A program made the position numbers and the translations under genes. Below, in pieces: positions 47,301-55,343 of a stretch of DNA of 64,000 nt (position 1 is the first letter of the stretch; every line of letters starts with the position of its first letter). This DNA is from Symbiodinium natans (taxonomy: Eukaryota; Sar; Dinophyceae; Suessiales; Symbiodiniaceae): positions 55,810-119,809 of the forward strand of contig CAJNDS010000523.1 in the NCBI GenBank assembly GCA_905221605.1. The letters run 5' to 3'. Below the pieces are notes generated by a model. That model saw only the letters and a program-made list of their open reading frames with translations, ran no database searches and was not told the origin of the DNA.

Positions 47301-47380
47301 TTCTCCATATACTTAACGGCTCCGATTAGGGCTTCGGGAGCTCGGGGTCTTGGACTTCGTTTTATTTTTCGAGCTTGAGA
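23099..47380 (+). CDS. F-box-like/leucine-rich-repeat protein, giant multi-exon gene
   Basis: A first exon with an F-box-like helix pattern is followed by about 20 small exons. Each carries roughly one leucine-rich repeat of the form LPxxLxxLxLxxx (for example SLPAKLKKLDL, CLPAGLLELNM, SLEELGVEELDF, ELPPRLRVLHLHF). Where I checked phases (exons 2-6, the 6-7 join, and the run from 34406 to 37848) they join in frame using GC, GT or GA donors and mostly AG|G acceptors. The family would be an RNI-like LRR F-box protein, so a ubiquitin-ligase substrate receptor is a reasonable inference, not a demonstration. Introns reach 4.8 kb and are mostly telomere-type repeat. The 3' end is not fixed; LRR-like exons continue to about 55.4 kb. 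Some exon boundaries are approximate and some exons are probably missing. Confidence 0.72.
23393..27221 (+). CDS. LRR gene exons 2-5
   Basis: Exon 2 (23393-23485): NRDAVAASIFKRLPPTAKQL then KLLGLIFEGS. Exon 3 (23733-23795): LDLGNCCWKFKDNTISDETL. Exon 4 (26573-26659): SLPAKLKKLDLFADLSQETA then MALLGCQL. Exon 5 (27168-27221): CLPAGLLELNMHIGDCL. The phases join as AG|G, AG|G and GC|G, giving continuous text such as DETLRSLPAKLKKLDLF. Intron 2 is bounded by the repeat AGGTT. A run similar to AASIFKRLPPT also appears on the minus strand near 52330-52370, suggesting an LRR fragment there too. Confidence 0.72.
23800..26570. other. LRR gene intron 3
   Basis: Telomere-type tracts, a CCCCAAA array (25127-25290) and poly-C runs (about 23907-23922 and 24769-24808). 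A unique island at 23990-24370 is open on the minus strand for 125 codons, but I recognise no product. No exon found. Confidence 0.55.
25127..25290. repeat. (CCCCAAA)n variant array
   Basis: Homogeneous CCCCAAA units, another locally spread variant of the telomere unit. Minus-strand frames reading GFGVWGLG are artefacts of it. Confidence 0.92.
26930..27135. repeat. CCTTCCCCTAAA tandem variant
   Basis: Units of 12-18 bases combine a telomere-type CCCTAAA core with CCTTCC. They end near the acceptor of LRR exon 5 and may serve as a pyrimidine-rich tract. Confidence 0.85.
28106..28292. repeat. CCCTAAA array before LRR exon 6
   Basis: About 26 nearly perfect units, with one CCTAA slip near 28198. 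It ends just before the exon, which is followed at once by a TTTAGGG tract (28402-28465). Confidence 0.95.
28300..29616 (+). CDS. LRR gene exons 6-9
   Basis: Exon 6 (28300-28398): RPELFPITTEFPCAEGFPRQ then LRLLDFDLEGDL. Exon 7 (29076 to about 29146): VLSVAEADCFACPNLRCLHL. Exon 8 (29214-29291): RTFLRLQEMSSLAPFFPEAF. Exon 9 (29540-29616): GPLAAELAASGLTTLRCLAF. The exon 6 to 7 join AG|G is in frame and the intron ends share GGCAGGG. The end of exon 7 does not give a clean phase into exon 8, so that junction is provisional. A MITE-like inverted repeat (29635-29751) lies just after the exon 9 donor. Confidence 0.62.
28510..28650. mobile_element. Inverted-repeat element, CTTGGAGGTTCATGGTAC family, intact copy
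   Basis: The left arm CTTGCAGGTTCATGGTACTC and the right arm GGTACCATGAACCTCCAAG, with inner ATAACTGCACTTATAA facing TTATAAGTACAGTTAT. Related copies or parts lie at 18276-18391, 29635-29751, 56711-56808 and 56920-57080. Confidence 0.8.
28707..28847. repeat. (CCCTAAAA)n variant array with flanking duplication
   Basis: An 8-base variant of the telomere unit, about 17 copies, homogeneous. The flanks GGGTTTGTTGAGACCC at 28688-28703 and 28857-28872 are identical, so the array sits between a 16-bp direct repeat. Confidence 0.9.
29635..29751. mobile_element. Inverted-repeat element, CTTGGAGGTTCATGGTAC family, second copy
   Basis: The left arm CTTGGAGGTGCGTGGGTACT and the right arm AGTACCCAGGAACCTCCAAG are inverted repeats. 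It lies 19 bases after the end of LRR exon 9. Confidence 0.75.
30957..33078 (+). CDS. LRR gene exons 10-12
   Basis: Exon 10 (30957 to about 31024-31033): SKLSLGWEALAELFAALPPS then LTEL. Exon 11 (31740-31769): a 30-nt exon reading GIGLSDNCCE. Exon 12 (32992-33078): ELGRGLRRLTCLRALELHLE then HCPVGRVLQ. All show the LRR consensus. The exon 10 donor is ambiguous. A further possible mini-exon at 32371-32402 was not included because two frames look equally good. Confidence 0.6.
31333..31506. repeat. Near-perfect CCCTAAA array
   Basis: About 24 units in the intron between LRR exons 10 and 11. It contains nothing else. Confidence 0.95.
32011..32235. repeat. CCCTAAA array with an internal duplication
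   Basis: Units are regular except that the variant string CAGCCCTAAGCCCTAGACCC occurs twice (near 32073 and 32166), showing that a block of about 93 bp was duplicated as a unit. Confidence 0.9.
32240..32337. mobile_element. Inverted-repeat element, TTTGCTTAAGAACCCC family, copy 3
   Basis: The left end CTACTTGCTTAAGAGCCCC and the right end GGGGATTCTTAAGCAAACAA form an inverted pair directly after a CCCTAAA array. Confidence 0.72.
32424..32531. mobile_element. Inverted-repeat element, TACAGTAAACCCC family, copy 3
   Basis: The left end CAGTAAACTCAACTTGG and the right end AACTTTTTGGAGGTTGCTGT frame the shared interior GAGCTGGGATTCCCTTTAG and GGGGTATGGGGAT. Confidence 0.72.
33609..33703. mobile_element. 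Hairpin element, TAGAGTAGGTAACC family
   Basis: It shares TTCTTAGT, TAGAGTAGGTAACC, TTTTTGG and AGGTTAAC with a copy at 3449-3548. GGTAACCTT and AGGTTAACC form the inner inverted repeat. Confidence 0.6.
34024..34312. repeat. (CCCCTAAA)n variant array
   Basis: About 35 copies of an 8-base variant with an extra C, locally homogeneous, followed by ordinary CCCTAAA (34330-34390) up to LRR exon 13. A similar CCCCTAAA array lies at 57331-57413. Confidence 0.93.
34406..37180 (+). CDS. LRR gene exons 13-16
   Basis: Exon 13 (34406-34501): APCRSLINLELSLWTLGPAD then AIQLSNFASRLQ. Exon 14 (35498-35554): VNGSNLQRLGLYLEGPHPQ. Exon 15 (36375-36428): VCRALTPLPASLEELGVE. Exon 16 (37097-37180): ELDFNVWDRSVGGEAVLTLA then SELPPRLR. 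All join in phase 0. The end of exon 13 is duplicated downstream around a telomere-type tract (see findings). Intron 15 has the boundary repeat TGGAGG, so GG-AG and GT-GG readings give the same mRNA. Confidence 0.72.
35098..35400. repeat. CCCTATAA/CCCTGTACTAA degenerate repeats
   Basis: A TAACCCTA-based variant family that differs from the CCCTAAA arrays around it. A mirror-type GGGTTTATA family lies at 49681-49860. Confidence 0.75.
35575..35668. mobile_element. Hairpin element with GGGACCCC/GGGTACC words
   Basis: It shares AATATAGACCCCC and a GGGGTTTACGA start with segments at 2760-2850 and 16752-16862. Related palindromic segments lie at 31074-31157 and 33216-33300. Ends are not sharply defined, so the family boundary is tentative. 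Confidence 0.5.
37204..37405. repeat. CCCTAAA array between LRR exons 16 and 17
   Basis: Regular units broken by CCCGAAGCCACTAGA near 37331. It fills almost the whole intron, so this intron is little more than telomere-type repeat. Confidence 0.93.
37425..38680 (+). CDS. LRR gene exons 17-19
   Basis: Exon 17 (37425-37510): VLHLHFLEADIIPAPNIETL then LASLPTTT. Exon 18 (37789-37848): HTLSLSFEWSGFCQLTEPS. Exon 19 (38646-38680 or 38689): FPKKLRNLSLSGLP. The joins TT|G and CC|C give LPTTTLHTLSLSF and EPSPFPKKLRNLSL, both good LRR text. Exon 19 uses an AG|C acceptor, unusual here, so its start is less sure. Confidence 0.68.
40092..40265. repeat. CCCTAAA array
   Basis: About 24 units with one shortened unit, in the long intron that also hosts the intronless gene at 41724. 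Confidence 0.92.
40344..40850. repeat. AAGCTGAG minisatellite
   Basis: Imperfect units of about 35-45 bp built on AAGCTGAGTAAGCTGAGA and TTACCAAGCCACAACA. The minus strand has an open frame of about 140 codons across it, reading hydrophobic LLSLLWLG-type repeats. I read that as a consequence of a stop-free unit rather than a proven gene. Confidence 0.85.
41282..41382. repeat. GA/GAAA microsatellite
   Basis: (GA)n with regular GAAA interruptions. A complementary CT-rich tract lies at 44144-44262. No function seen. Confidence 0.95.
41724..43290 (+). pseudogene. Intronless gene of unknown function, frameshifted
   Basis: Two overlapping frames make one coding unit. The first (41724-42230) opens MGDLPNDPFNDIPGDAAGEL and carries GWASLSFSEQLTSDKLGSSN. 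The second (42187-43290) carries GKAFINEVVQVTHVLKSLGA, LTVMIGADTREWLKYLNGE and a helical middle (LLSTAILLSALLLKPFGLG). The switch of frame lies between 42187 and 42229, so a one-base indel (or a sequencing error) is the simplest reading. The end runs into C-rich low-complexity DNA after about 43195, so the true C terminus is probably lost. I recognise no domain. It lies in the roughly 4.8-kb intron between LRR exons 19 and 20, same strand, and has no introns or telomere repeats of its own, as expected of a retrocopy. Confidence 0.55.
43500..44623 (+). CDS. LRR gene exons 20-21
   Basis: Exon 20 (43500-43575): VPFVAALARELPRLRHLRTL then TLDFD. Exon 21 (44524-44623): CCWKASEARAVLDAAAHTKK then IHADFGTGCVEEL. 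The join G|GC gives LDFDGCCWK, echoing exon 3 (LDLGNCCWK), so the repeat unit has been duplicated within the gene. A TAA follows at 44625-44627, but the same bases form a strong GTAAGG donor at 44624. I favour splicing because LRR exons continue downstream. If the donor is not used, the protein ends here. Confidence 0.62.
44777..44876. mobile_element. Inverted-repeat element, TACAGTAAACCCC family, copy 2 (reverse)
   Basis: The interior is the reverse complement of the 56565 copy (CTCTCATCATCC, CCCTATACCCC) and the right arm ends GGGGCTTACTGTA. The left arm is degraded. Confidence 0.7.
45538..45727. repeat. CCCTAAA array
   Basis: About 25 units, ending in CCCTTAA variants. It lies between exon-like islands of the LRR region. 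Confidence 0.93.
45923..46032 (+). CDS. Exon-like island, probable LRR exon
   Basis: One frame reads HAFPEEDTPETWKALLGPFQ then AQLGHSLRIRWHAFG, with LRR-like spacing. It is non-telomeric, GC-balanced and framed by repeats. The acceptor and phase were not resolved, and the minus strand of the same segment is also open with an LRR-like look (ELSLEW), so the strand is not certain. Confidence 0.35.
46359..46640. repeat. Compound GTAG/GTAT/GATA/TCTG microsatellite
   Basis: Successive short tetra- and hexanucleotide runs. The minus-strand frame reading HTYIHTYI and SISISM is a repeat artefact. Confidence 0.93.
47137..47380 (+). CDS. LRR gene exons (tail), two phase-matched exons
   Basis: 47137-47178 reads VLCADSDQLPCSL and 47330-47380 reads LRELGVLDFVLFFELE. 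The phase-1 join A|GG gives SLRLRELGVLDF, an LRR core. These are the furthest downstream exons for which a phase match supports membership of the LRR gene. A segment further on (about 47389-47460) also reads as open sequence, but without recognisable pattern. Confidence 0.5.
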
Positions 47381-47820
47381 GTTTTGAGTCGAGCCCTGGG
47401 CTCGGCTGGTGCTGATGGCCTCGGAGCAAAAAGCGGTGGTGGGGGCAGCCGAAGTTATCCTAACCCCAAGCCCTCCTACACCCTGATCCCCTGAGCCCTA
47501 AACCCTAAACCAGCCAGGTGGGCGGGGTTTTAGGGGTTTCGGATTTTGGGGTTTCAGGGCTTTTGGGGTTTGTTAGGGTTTTGGGGCTTTAGGATGGCTT
47601 TAGGTTTAGGGTTTCAGGGTTCAGGGATATGGGTTTAGGGTTTCAGGGTCTAGTGTTTAGGGTTTCAGGGTTTCAGGGTTTAGGGTTTAGGGGTTTCGGA
47701 TGCCCAGGAAGCCTTCGGTGCGGATGGGTCATCCTCGAACGCATCCACAGAAGTTGGGGACCAAAGCTCTTGACGGCCTGGGGTGGAAAAAGAGGCGACT
47801 GTGGGAACCTGAGGGAAGGA

Positions 47821-47968
47821 AACCCTAAACCCTAAACCCTAAACCCTAAACCCTAAACCCTAAACCCTAAACCCTAAACCCTAAACCCTAAACCCTAAAC
47901 CCTAAACCCTAAACCCTAAACCCTAAAACCCTAAACCCTAAACCCTAAACCCTAAACACTAAACCCTA
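47821..47968. repeat. CCCTAAA array
   Basis: About 21 units with one CCCTAAAA unit. Further arrays lie at 48478-48660, 54882-55049 and 55197-55334. Confidence 0.93.
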
Positions 47969-50542
47969 ATAGGACCCACTAACTAAGCGTTCGGCCTTAA
48001 GCCCTAAGGGTTTACGGGTTTGGCGGCAGAGGGTCTGGGGTTTTGGCGTTGGTTGATTTAGGGTTTGGGGTTTAGGGTTGGGGGTTTCGAGTAGATTGGT
48101 TCGTATAGGGGTTTGGCGGCTTAGGGCTTGGGGTTTGGGGTTGATTGATTTAGGGTGTATAGGCTTCAGGGTTTAGGTTTGGGGGTTTCGAGTTGATTGA
48201 TTCATATCGGGGTTTGAGTTTTAGTCCGATAGTGGAGTAGGCTTCAGAATCTTTCGGAGGTTTTGGGTTTCGGAATGAGGTCCCATAAAAACCTTCGAAA
48301 GTGCTATACGAGGAACTTCATTCTCAAACTCCCCAAATCCCTAAACCCTAAAACTCTTAGCCCTCAACCCTAAAACACCCTAAACCCCAAAACCCTAAAC
48401 CCCGAAGCCCTAAAATCCTAAACTCCCCGACGCTTACACCCCAAAGGTTAAGGGTCGTGGCACCCTAAAGTAGGGCGAACCCTAAACCCTAAACCCTAAA
48501 CCCTAAACCCTAAACCCTAAACCCTAAACCCTAAACCCTAAACCCTAAACCCTAAACCCTAAACCCTAAACCCTAAACCCCAAACCCTAAACCCTAAACC
48601 CTAAACCCTAAACCCTAAGCCCTAAACCCGAAACCCTAGACCCTAAGCCCTAAACCCTAACTTGAAACATGACATCTTAGGTTCAGGGTGAGCGTAGTAA
48701 GCCCGAATTTCTAGACTCTGAACCCTGACAGCCCTAACTCTAACCGTCTGAACAGCGTTGTTTCTTAGTAGGGAATCAGGGGAATGAGCAACCACCTACT
48801 TGAACTCAAATTCCTAACCCTAAACCTTACACCCCAGACCTCGAGAAGCCTAAGCACAAGCCTCGGCCCAAAACCCGAATCCCTACGCCCTATGCGTTAA
48901 CCTGCCCGGAAAAAAAGCTCAACCATTCTCAATCCTAAGCCCTGACGTTGAGAAGCTCTCACATCTAAAAAGCCCAAAGCCTCAGCGCTGGTTTTCCCAA
49001 TCTCAAAGCCCTAAAGCCCAAGACCCTACTGTAAACCCTCTAAGCCCAAACCCTTACAACCTGAACCCCGAAACCTAAACCCTAAACCCTCAAACCCTGT
49101 AAACCCCTGAAGCCCTTACACCCGAAGCCCTAGAAACCCCTAAACCCGAAGTGCTCCCAGCCTCCCTCTTTTGAAAACTGCGAGAAGCACTTTAGGGTTT
49201 AGGGTTTAGGTTTAGGGTTTAGGGTCCGCGCGTGAAAAATGCACGCCTGGCCGTGGCCCTTTGGCTCCGGGGACTGCAGAGACCTGCTTTCAGTACGCAG
49301 GCCGGGGTATGCACGTGGGTTTAGGGTTTAGGGTTTAGGGCTTGGGGTTCAGGGCTTAGGGCTTCCGTTTTGAGAAGTTTGGGGGTTTTGGGGATGCGTC
49401 ATTTCTGGCTGTTTGCTTTGGTGGTTCCGGGCTGAGAGTGGACTGCAAGTGCTTTTGGGGCTTTTAGGACTTCGGTTCGGCTTTTTTAGGGCTTCATAGC
49501 CGAGGCTCGATGGGTCTTTGTAGGGATTCGGGGGGGTTTCCGACGTTTGGGGGGTAAACTCCCATTTAGGGCTGCAGGTTTTTTGGGTTTAGGGTTTAGG
49601 GTTTAGGGTTTAGGGGAGGCATGAGTTTCCCCAACGTGACCCCACTTGCCCCTCCCTATAGATGCAAGTCTCCCTCGCCAGGGTTTAGGGTTTGCAGGGT
49701 TCATAAGGGTTTAGAGGGTTTATAAGGGTTTAGAGGGTCTATAGGGTCTATAAGGGTTTATAGTTTATAGGGTTTTATAGGGTTTATAGGGTATAAAGGG
49801 GTTTATAGGGGTTTTTAGGGTTTATAGGGTTTATCGGATTTCTAGTGATAGGATTGCATGTCGGGTAATGGAGGTAAGTGAGGGAAGTGGGGCAAGAGAG
49901 GATGGTTCCATGAGTGGGGCGTGCAGTTAGCAGTTTAGGGTTTAGGGTTTAGGGTTTAGGGTTTAGGGTTTAGGGTTTAGGGTTTAGGGTTTAGGGTTTG
50001 AGGGCTTCAGGGGTGGGTTTGTGACTAAAAGGAAGAGATGGCTAACAGCGTCAATAGAGCTCAAAGGGGAATGTGCCGCAATTGAGGTTTTGCAGGGGAT
50101 TTTGGGCTTGAGGACTTGGGCTTTCCGTACAAGAATAAGGGGCTTAGGCATGTAGGGCATACAGTTACGGGATAAGGCTCCTGGGCAAGGGTTAGGGTGC
50201 TTTGGGGTTTGGGGTTTGGGGCTTTAGGGCTTTTCGGGGCCCCAGATCCGAATCCGCTTTAGGGTTTTAGGGTTCCTAAACCCTAAACCCTAAACACCAA
50301 ACCCTAAACCCTAAACCCTAAACCCTAAACCCTAAACCCTAAACCCTAAACCCTACGCCCTAAACCCTCAACAATCAACGCGTGAAGCCAAGGTTCAGGT
50401 CTCAACCCTACTCAGCAGCTATGAGGAATGCTGCGAACCTTTCCTTAATAACTTCCTGAACCCTGTCCACCTAGGGTTTAGGGTTTAGGGTTTAGGGTTT
50501 AGGGTTTAGGGTTTAGGGTTTCCGGTTTCAGGGCTTTTAAGG

Positions 50543-50660
50543 TCCTTACATTGGGATGTTTCCCCCTATACTAGCAGTCCTTTTTTGGGATTATAGTACC
50601 GCCCTACTTTGAACCCTGTCAAGGGCTGCTAGTAAAAGGGGGAACATCCCAATCCTTACA
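50543..50660. mobile_element. MITE with 30-bp inverted repeats and 8-bp target duplication
   Basis: The element spans 50551-50652. The left end TTGGGATGTTTCCCCCTATA (to 50580) and the right end (50623-50652) are inverted repeats. The 8-bp word TCCTTACA flanks both sides exactly (50543-50550 and 50653-50660). An 8-bp duplication is typical of hAT-type transposition. It has no coding capacity. Confidence 0.88.
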
Positions 50661-50884
50661 CCCGCTAAACCCTAAATCCTAAACCCTAAACCGTAAACCC
50701 TACAGCCCCCTTACACCCTAAGCTCCCCAGCCCTGCCACCTGGAAACCCTGAGCCCTACGCCCCAAAAATTTGGGGCTGAACGCCCGGAACCCTGAACCC
50801 CTAAACCCTGAACCTTAAACCCTAAACCCTGAACCCTAAACCCTAAACCCGTAACTCTAAACCCTAAACCCGGAACCATAAACC

Positions 50885-50937
<53 letters not shown>

Positions 50938-51013
50938 ACCCTAAACCCTAAACCCTAAACCCTAAACCCTAAACCCTAAACCCTAAACCCTAAACCCTAA
51001 ACCCCTACGAGAA

Positions 51014-51100
51014 GGTACTGAGACTGTGGGCGCTGGTGTGGGAACTCCGCAGGCGCTGTGGGGCATTTTGCCGATGGAGACCGCCGCGAGCCTCAGAAAT
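51014..51100 (+). CDS. Exon-like island between telomere-type tracts
   Basis: After GAGAAG the frame VLRLWALVWELRRRCGAF has LRR-like spacing; a second frame further on reads LWGILPMETAASLRNLF. It is flanked by CCCTAAA repeats on the left and TTTAGGG on the right, the usual surroundings of real exons in this window. Exact splice sites are not assigned. Confidence 0.35.
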
Positions 51101-53269
51101 CTTTTTTTCAGGGTTTAGGGTTTAGGGTTTAGGGTTTAGGGTTTAGGGTTTAGGGTTTAGGGTTTAGGGTAGTTTCAGGATTTTCCCCGGGAGCCAGATG
51201 GTTTAGGCAGAAGTAGCTCTAAACCCTGAACTCGAAGACCCTGGACCGAGCACTCCAAAGTGCCGGAATTGGGGGTGTTTGGGGGTTTCGAGTAGAATTT
51301 AGAGTTTCGACACCCAAGGCCCCCACCGAGCTTAACGCTCAAGTTTGCCGGGGTCCGAGGGTTCTTATGGGCGAGGTTTGAGGCTTCGTGGGGGTTGAGG
51401 CTTCTTGGGGTTTGAGGCTTAGAGGTGGGGGTTTGGGGGGTTGAGGCTGAGGGTAACGTGAGTTGAGTGTTGGTGTGTGGGTCCAGGGTCGGTTTGGGGT
51501 TCACAACACACTCGCATGCAGCATAGTCTCTAAGCCCTAAGCATCCATCTTACGTGGGGAGGGGTGGGGTCGGGACGGGGGGAGGGGAGGGAGGGGGGGT
51601 GCTAACTTGGTCTGGCGTTGGCATTGTAAACCCTTCACCTAACCCACGGCCCAAAAACCTAAAGCCCTCCCAGTGAGGCACGAAAGCCGTGCACCGTGTT
51701 CGCTGCCCAGCCCAGCGTTCCAACCAAGCCGGTCTGGTACCACAGGCTCAGCAGGGTTTAGGGGTTTAGGGGTTTAGGATGTGCGTAGACGGGAACTTTT
51801 GCTGCTACAAAGAAGAATAAGCAAGATTTCTAACACTAGCCTTCAAAATAAGAATGCCAGAGCGCGTATGCGCACACGAAAACACGTACGCCCACGCCCC
51901 ACGCCCCGCGCCGGTCCCAAACCCTAAAGGCCCCAAACGGTTCCCTTTTGTACGAAAAGTCCCTGAGAGGGATTATAGTACCCCCCCCCCTTCCCTTATC
52001 ATCCCTATAAGGGACGGTTAGCATAAGGGGGAACATCCCAGCCCCAAACCCTGCAGCACGACCTCCCTGAGCCACACAGACTTGTACCGCCAAGCAAGCC
52101 AAGACCTCCTAGGGTTTTAGGGCTTTAGGGTTGTAGGGTTTAGTTACCAATGCTATCCCCTCATCGTCCCTACATGCTGACCCAGCCAATAGTTGAACTT
52201 TGAGCTTTTTGCGTTTCATTTTTTAGTCGGAGCAAAAAGTTTAACCTTCTTTTCCCCTGGTTATTCGAGAAGTAAGCATGAGTATAGCGTACCTGGACCC
52301 CAAACCCCAAACTCTAAACCCCACTTTTGTTGGGGGAAGTCTTTTGAACAATGATGTGGCGGCAGTCACACGGGTCTGATCTAAATCTTGCTCGCTTATG
52401 GTAACTTTGCGCGCAATGAACAACCACAAGGGTTTTCCGCAATCAAGGGTTCCTTATTGGGGTCATCATTATAGAGGACTCTTGCTATTTGGGGGTTTAT
52501 TTTCGGGGTCCCTTATACTATCGTAACCCCCATATCCTAAGCCCTGAACCGTATGAATCCCAGACCATGAACCGTGCGATTGCTTCAGGACAACCGCGCC
52601 CCCTGTAGTGGCAAGCGCGCCAGTGTCACCCCTGGTGACGAGCTCACCGCTGTTGAGGGACCTGCGTGAGGCAAGGATACAGTTTGGGGTTCAAGGTGTA
52701 GGAGGAGGGTTCAGGGTTTTGGGGCTTCGCCGGGTTCAGAGCTTAGGGCTTGGAGTTTAGGTTTGGGGTGGAAGGACTCTGGCATTGTGGGCAGGCTCCG
52801 GATCCAGGATGAGAGGTCATGTTTGTAAAGGCATTCCTGCCCAGAGTTGTTTGCCCTCAGCTCGTCTTACTGCAACTTAGTAGGGAATTTGGGATTTAGG
52901 TTCCCCCCCCCCATATTTTTTCTAAAGGGTCAGGTACCCCCTCACTCCTTCCCACTCCCTAAGAGCAAGTCTCATGATGTAGAAGCGCCGATGCCTGGAA
53001 GCCAGTGGCCTGTAAACCCTAAATCCTGAAAGCTTCAGGGTTTAGGGTTTAGGGTTTAGGGTTTAGGGTTTAGGGCTTAGGGTTAACAAGATACACTTTC
53101 AGGGAGAATTCAGCTGGGTTTCCCCCCCCCCCCCCCACCCCCACCCCAAAACTTGTTGCAATTCCGAATCCCCCCTTACCGCCCCCAACCCCAAACCTCA
53201 AAGTCCAACCCGAAATCCGAGACCCTAAACCCTAAACCCTAAACCGCAAACCCTAAACCCTGAACCGAG

Positions 53270-53350
53270 TACATCACGTCGGTTCTTGGGCATAGCCTCG
53301 ACCCAGATTCGCCCGGGTCTCCCGAAGCCCATCGAGCTCAACTACGATGA
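53270..53350 (+). CDS. Exon-like island, LRR-like
   Basis: One frame reads RRFLGIASTQIRPGLPKPIE then LNYDECAF, which fits the LPxxLxL pattern. Another frame (YITSVLGHSLDPDSPGS) is also open. It is preceded by CCCTAAA repeats. It is probably a further exon of the LRR gene, but phase was not tested. Confidence 0.35.
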   Translation, partial: YITSVLGHSLDPDSPGSPEAHRAQLR

Positions 53351-53771
53351 GTGCGCTTTTGGGGCTTCAGGGTTTAGGGTGATGAGTGCCGGTTTGTTTA
53401 TTGTTTGTTTATCTTCTTATTTGTTTTTTTTGGGGAGTGTTTAGTTTTTTCTTGTGTGTTTTTGTTGATAAAAACTTCAGATTTTTCTTTGGGTTCAGGG
53501 TTTGGGTTGAGGGGTTAGGGGTTGAGGGTTTATGTAGGACGTCGGGTTGAGGGTTGATAGGGTTTGGGTCTGGGGTTGAGGGTTGAGGGTTGTGTTGTCA
53601 GGGGCTTCTTTTGGTGGAGTGGATAAGTTCAGGGTTCAGGGCTTCGGGTTTCAGGGTTGGAGAAGGTTTCGCGTACGCCGTCGCATTCTTGTTATCTGGG
53701 GTTCAGGGTGCCGGGATGCTTGATGGCAGCCTTGTCCCAGACCTTGAACCCTGAACCCCAAGCCCTAAACT

Positions 53772-53868
53772 GCGGATGTCCCCCTAAAACTAGCAGTCCT
53801 TAAGAGGGGTTGTTTTGCGCCCTATTTTAGTCCCTCTTAAGGACTGTGAGTATAAGAGTGAACACCCC
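53772..53868. mobile_element. Second copy of the GGATGTTCCCCC MITE family
   Basis: The left arm has GGATGTCCCCCTAAAACTAG and the right arm ends AGAGTGAACACCCC, related to the element at 50551-50652. A partial third copy lies at 51969-52041 (right arm AAGGGGGAACATCCCA). Confidence 0.75.
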
Positions 53869-54644
53869 AACCTTAAACCCCCTAGTCCTCGAAGCCCCAA
53901 GCGCGCGCTCCAAGAACCTGGCCCGCGACTTGCCGCAGCTCTCCACATCTGCATGACTCTGCATCCTATAGACCCCGGAGCCTAGAACCCCTGACCCTTC
54001 ATCTGGGTCATTGGTGCAAATCATTTTACATTTTTATGAGTACTGAAAACCAAACAAGGAACAAACATGATTATTTCGAATAGTTCCCCAACAATGGTGC
54101 AGTCATAGGCAACCTGGAAGAGGCTAGCCTTCTAGCTGCATCTTCATTGCAACGGATGCTAGGCCTCACCGTCAGTCGGTCTGCCTTCCCCCTCGCTGCA
54201 TCTAGGGTTTCTAGGTTCCCTTCCTAAACACCCCCTCCACTTTTCTTCTGTGGGTTTATAGGTTTCCTTCTAAACGCCCCCCCCCTCCGCTTTTTTAGGG
54301 TTTATGGGTTCCCTTCCTAAACATCCCCCCCCCCCCCCCCCCTTAAGCCAAGAGGAGTTCCGAGGCTTGCGGGAAAACCTAGGCGTGTCAGCCAGTCGGG
54401 CTCTCTTAGCAAGATGCTCGAGCACGTGGCCTATCCTTTGACCCACCAGCTGGGCCCTGAGCCGCCTTGAAGAGGGGGGGCTTGTGCGGGTCAAGCGAAC
54501 CTCGCAACCCTAAACCCTCAACCCTAAACCCTAAACCCTAAACCCTAAGGCCTAAGCCCTAAAGCCTAAACCCTTAACCCCTAACCCCCTTAACCCTTAA
54601 CCCTTAACCCTTAACCCTAAACCCTCAACCCTAAACCCTAAACC

Positions 54645-54676
<32 letters not shown>

Positions 54677-54756
54677 ACCCTAAACCCGAAACCCAAGCCC
54701 CGAATCCTCCACACAATATGGGGGCCCTGAGAATTAGCTAGAATAGGGTGTTAGGG

Positions 54757-54830
54757 GGTGACCATAAGGGGAATACTACTAGTAGTAATTCCGACCCCTA
54801 TGGTATCTCTTGTGTTCAGTAATTAGGTAT
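54757..54830. mobile_element. Palindromic element, GGAATACTACTAGTAGTAATTCC
   Basis: The central palindrome TACTACTAGTAGTA is flanked by CCATAAGGGGAA and TTCCGACCCCTATGG. A related segment lies at 46900-46975 (AGAAGGGAATACTGGTAGTAATTC). Confidence 0.55.
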
Positions 54831-54881
54831 TTGAAAATATCAAGCACAGGCTTTGGGGATTTAGACTTTCGGGTTCTCTCC

Positions 54882-55334
54882 TAAACCCTAAACCCTAAAC
54901 CCTAAACCCTAAACCCTAAACCCTAAACCCTAAACCCTAAACCCTAAACCCTAAACCCTAAACCCTAAACCCTAAACTCTAAACCCTAAACCCTAAACCC
55001 TAAACCCTAAACCCTAAACCCTAAACCCTAAACCCTAAACCCTAAACCGAAAATGATCGGTGTCTTGATGCCAGGGGGGGCTGCAGCCATCCCAGGAGCC
55101 CCAACAGCGATCCTCGCATCCTAAAGAGCGCCCTGAAAGCACCCAAACCCCCGAATTCCTGAGACGCAAAAGCCTAATTCCCGAGACGCCTAAGCCCCAA
55201 ACCCTAAACCCTAAGCCCTAAGCCCTAAACCCTAAACCCTAAACCCTAAACCCTAAACCCTAAACCCTAAACCCTAAACCCTAAACCCTGAACCCTAAAC
55301 CCTAAACCCTAAACCCTAAACCCTAAACCCTAAT
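54882..55334. repeat. Paired CCCTAAA arrays
   Basis: Two nearly perfect arrays (54882-55049 and 55197-55334) separated by a 147-bp unique segment. The second ends ten bases before the exon candidate at 55344. Confidence 0.93.
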
Positions 55335-55343
55335 CAGCCCGAG

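Larger units (their letters stand above)
47390..55340. other. Telomere-repeat-rich region with sparse exon-like islands
   Basis: Mostly telomere-type arrays with MITE-like elements at 50551-50652, 51969-52041 and 53772-53868. Besides the islands listed separately, weak LRR-like fragments occur at 49228-49292 (NARLAVALWLRGLQ), 52607-52670 (SPLLRDLRE) and 54349-54450 (EEFRGLRENLGVSASRAL). These were not confirmed by phase. Confidence 0.5.
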
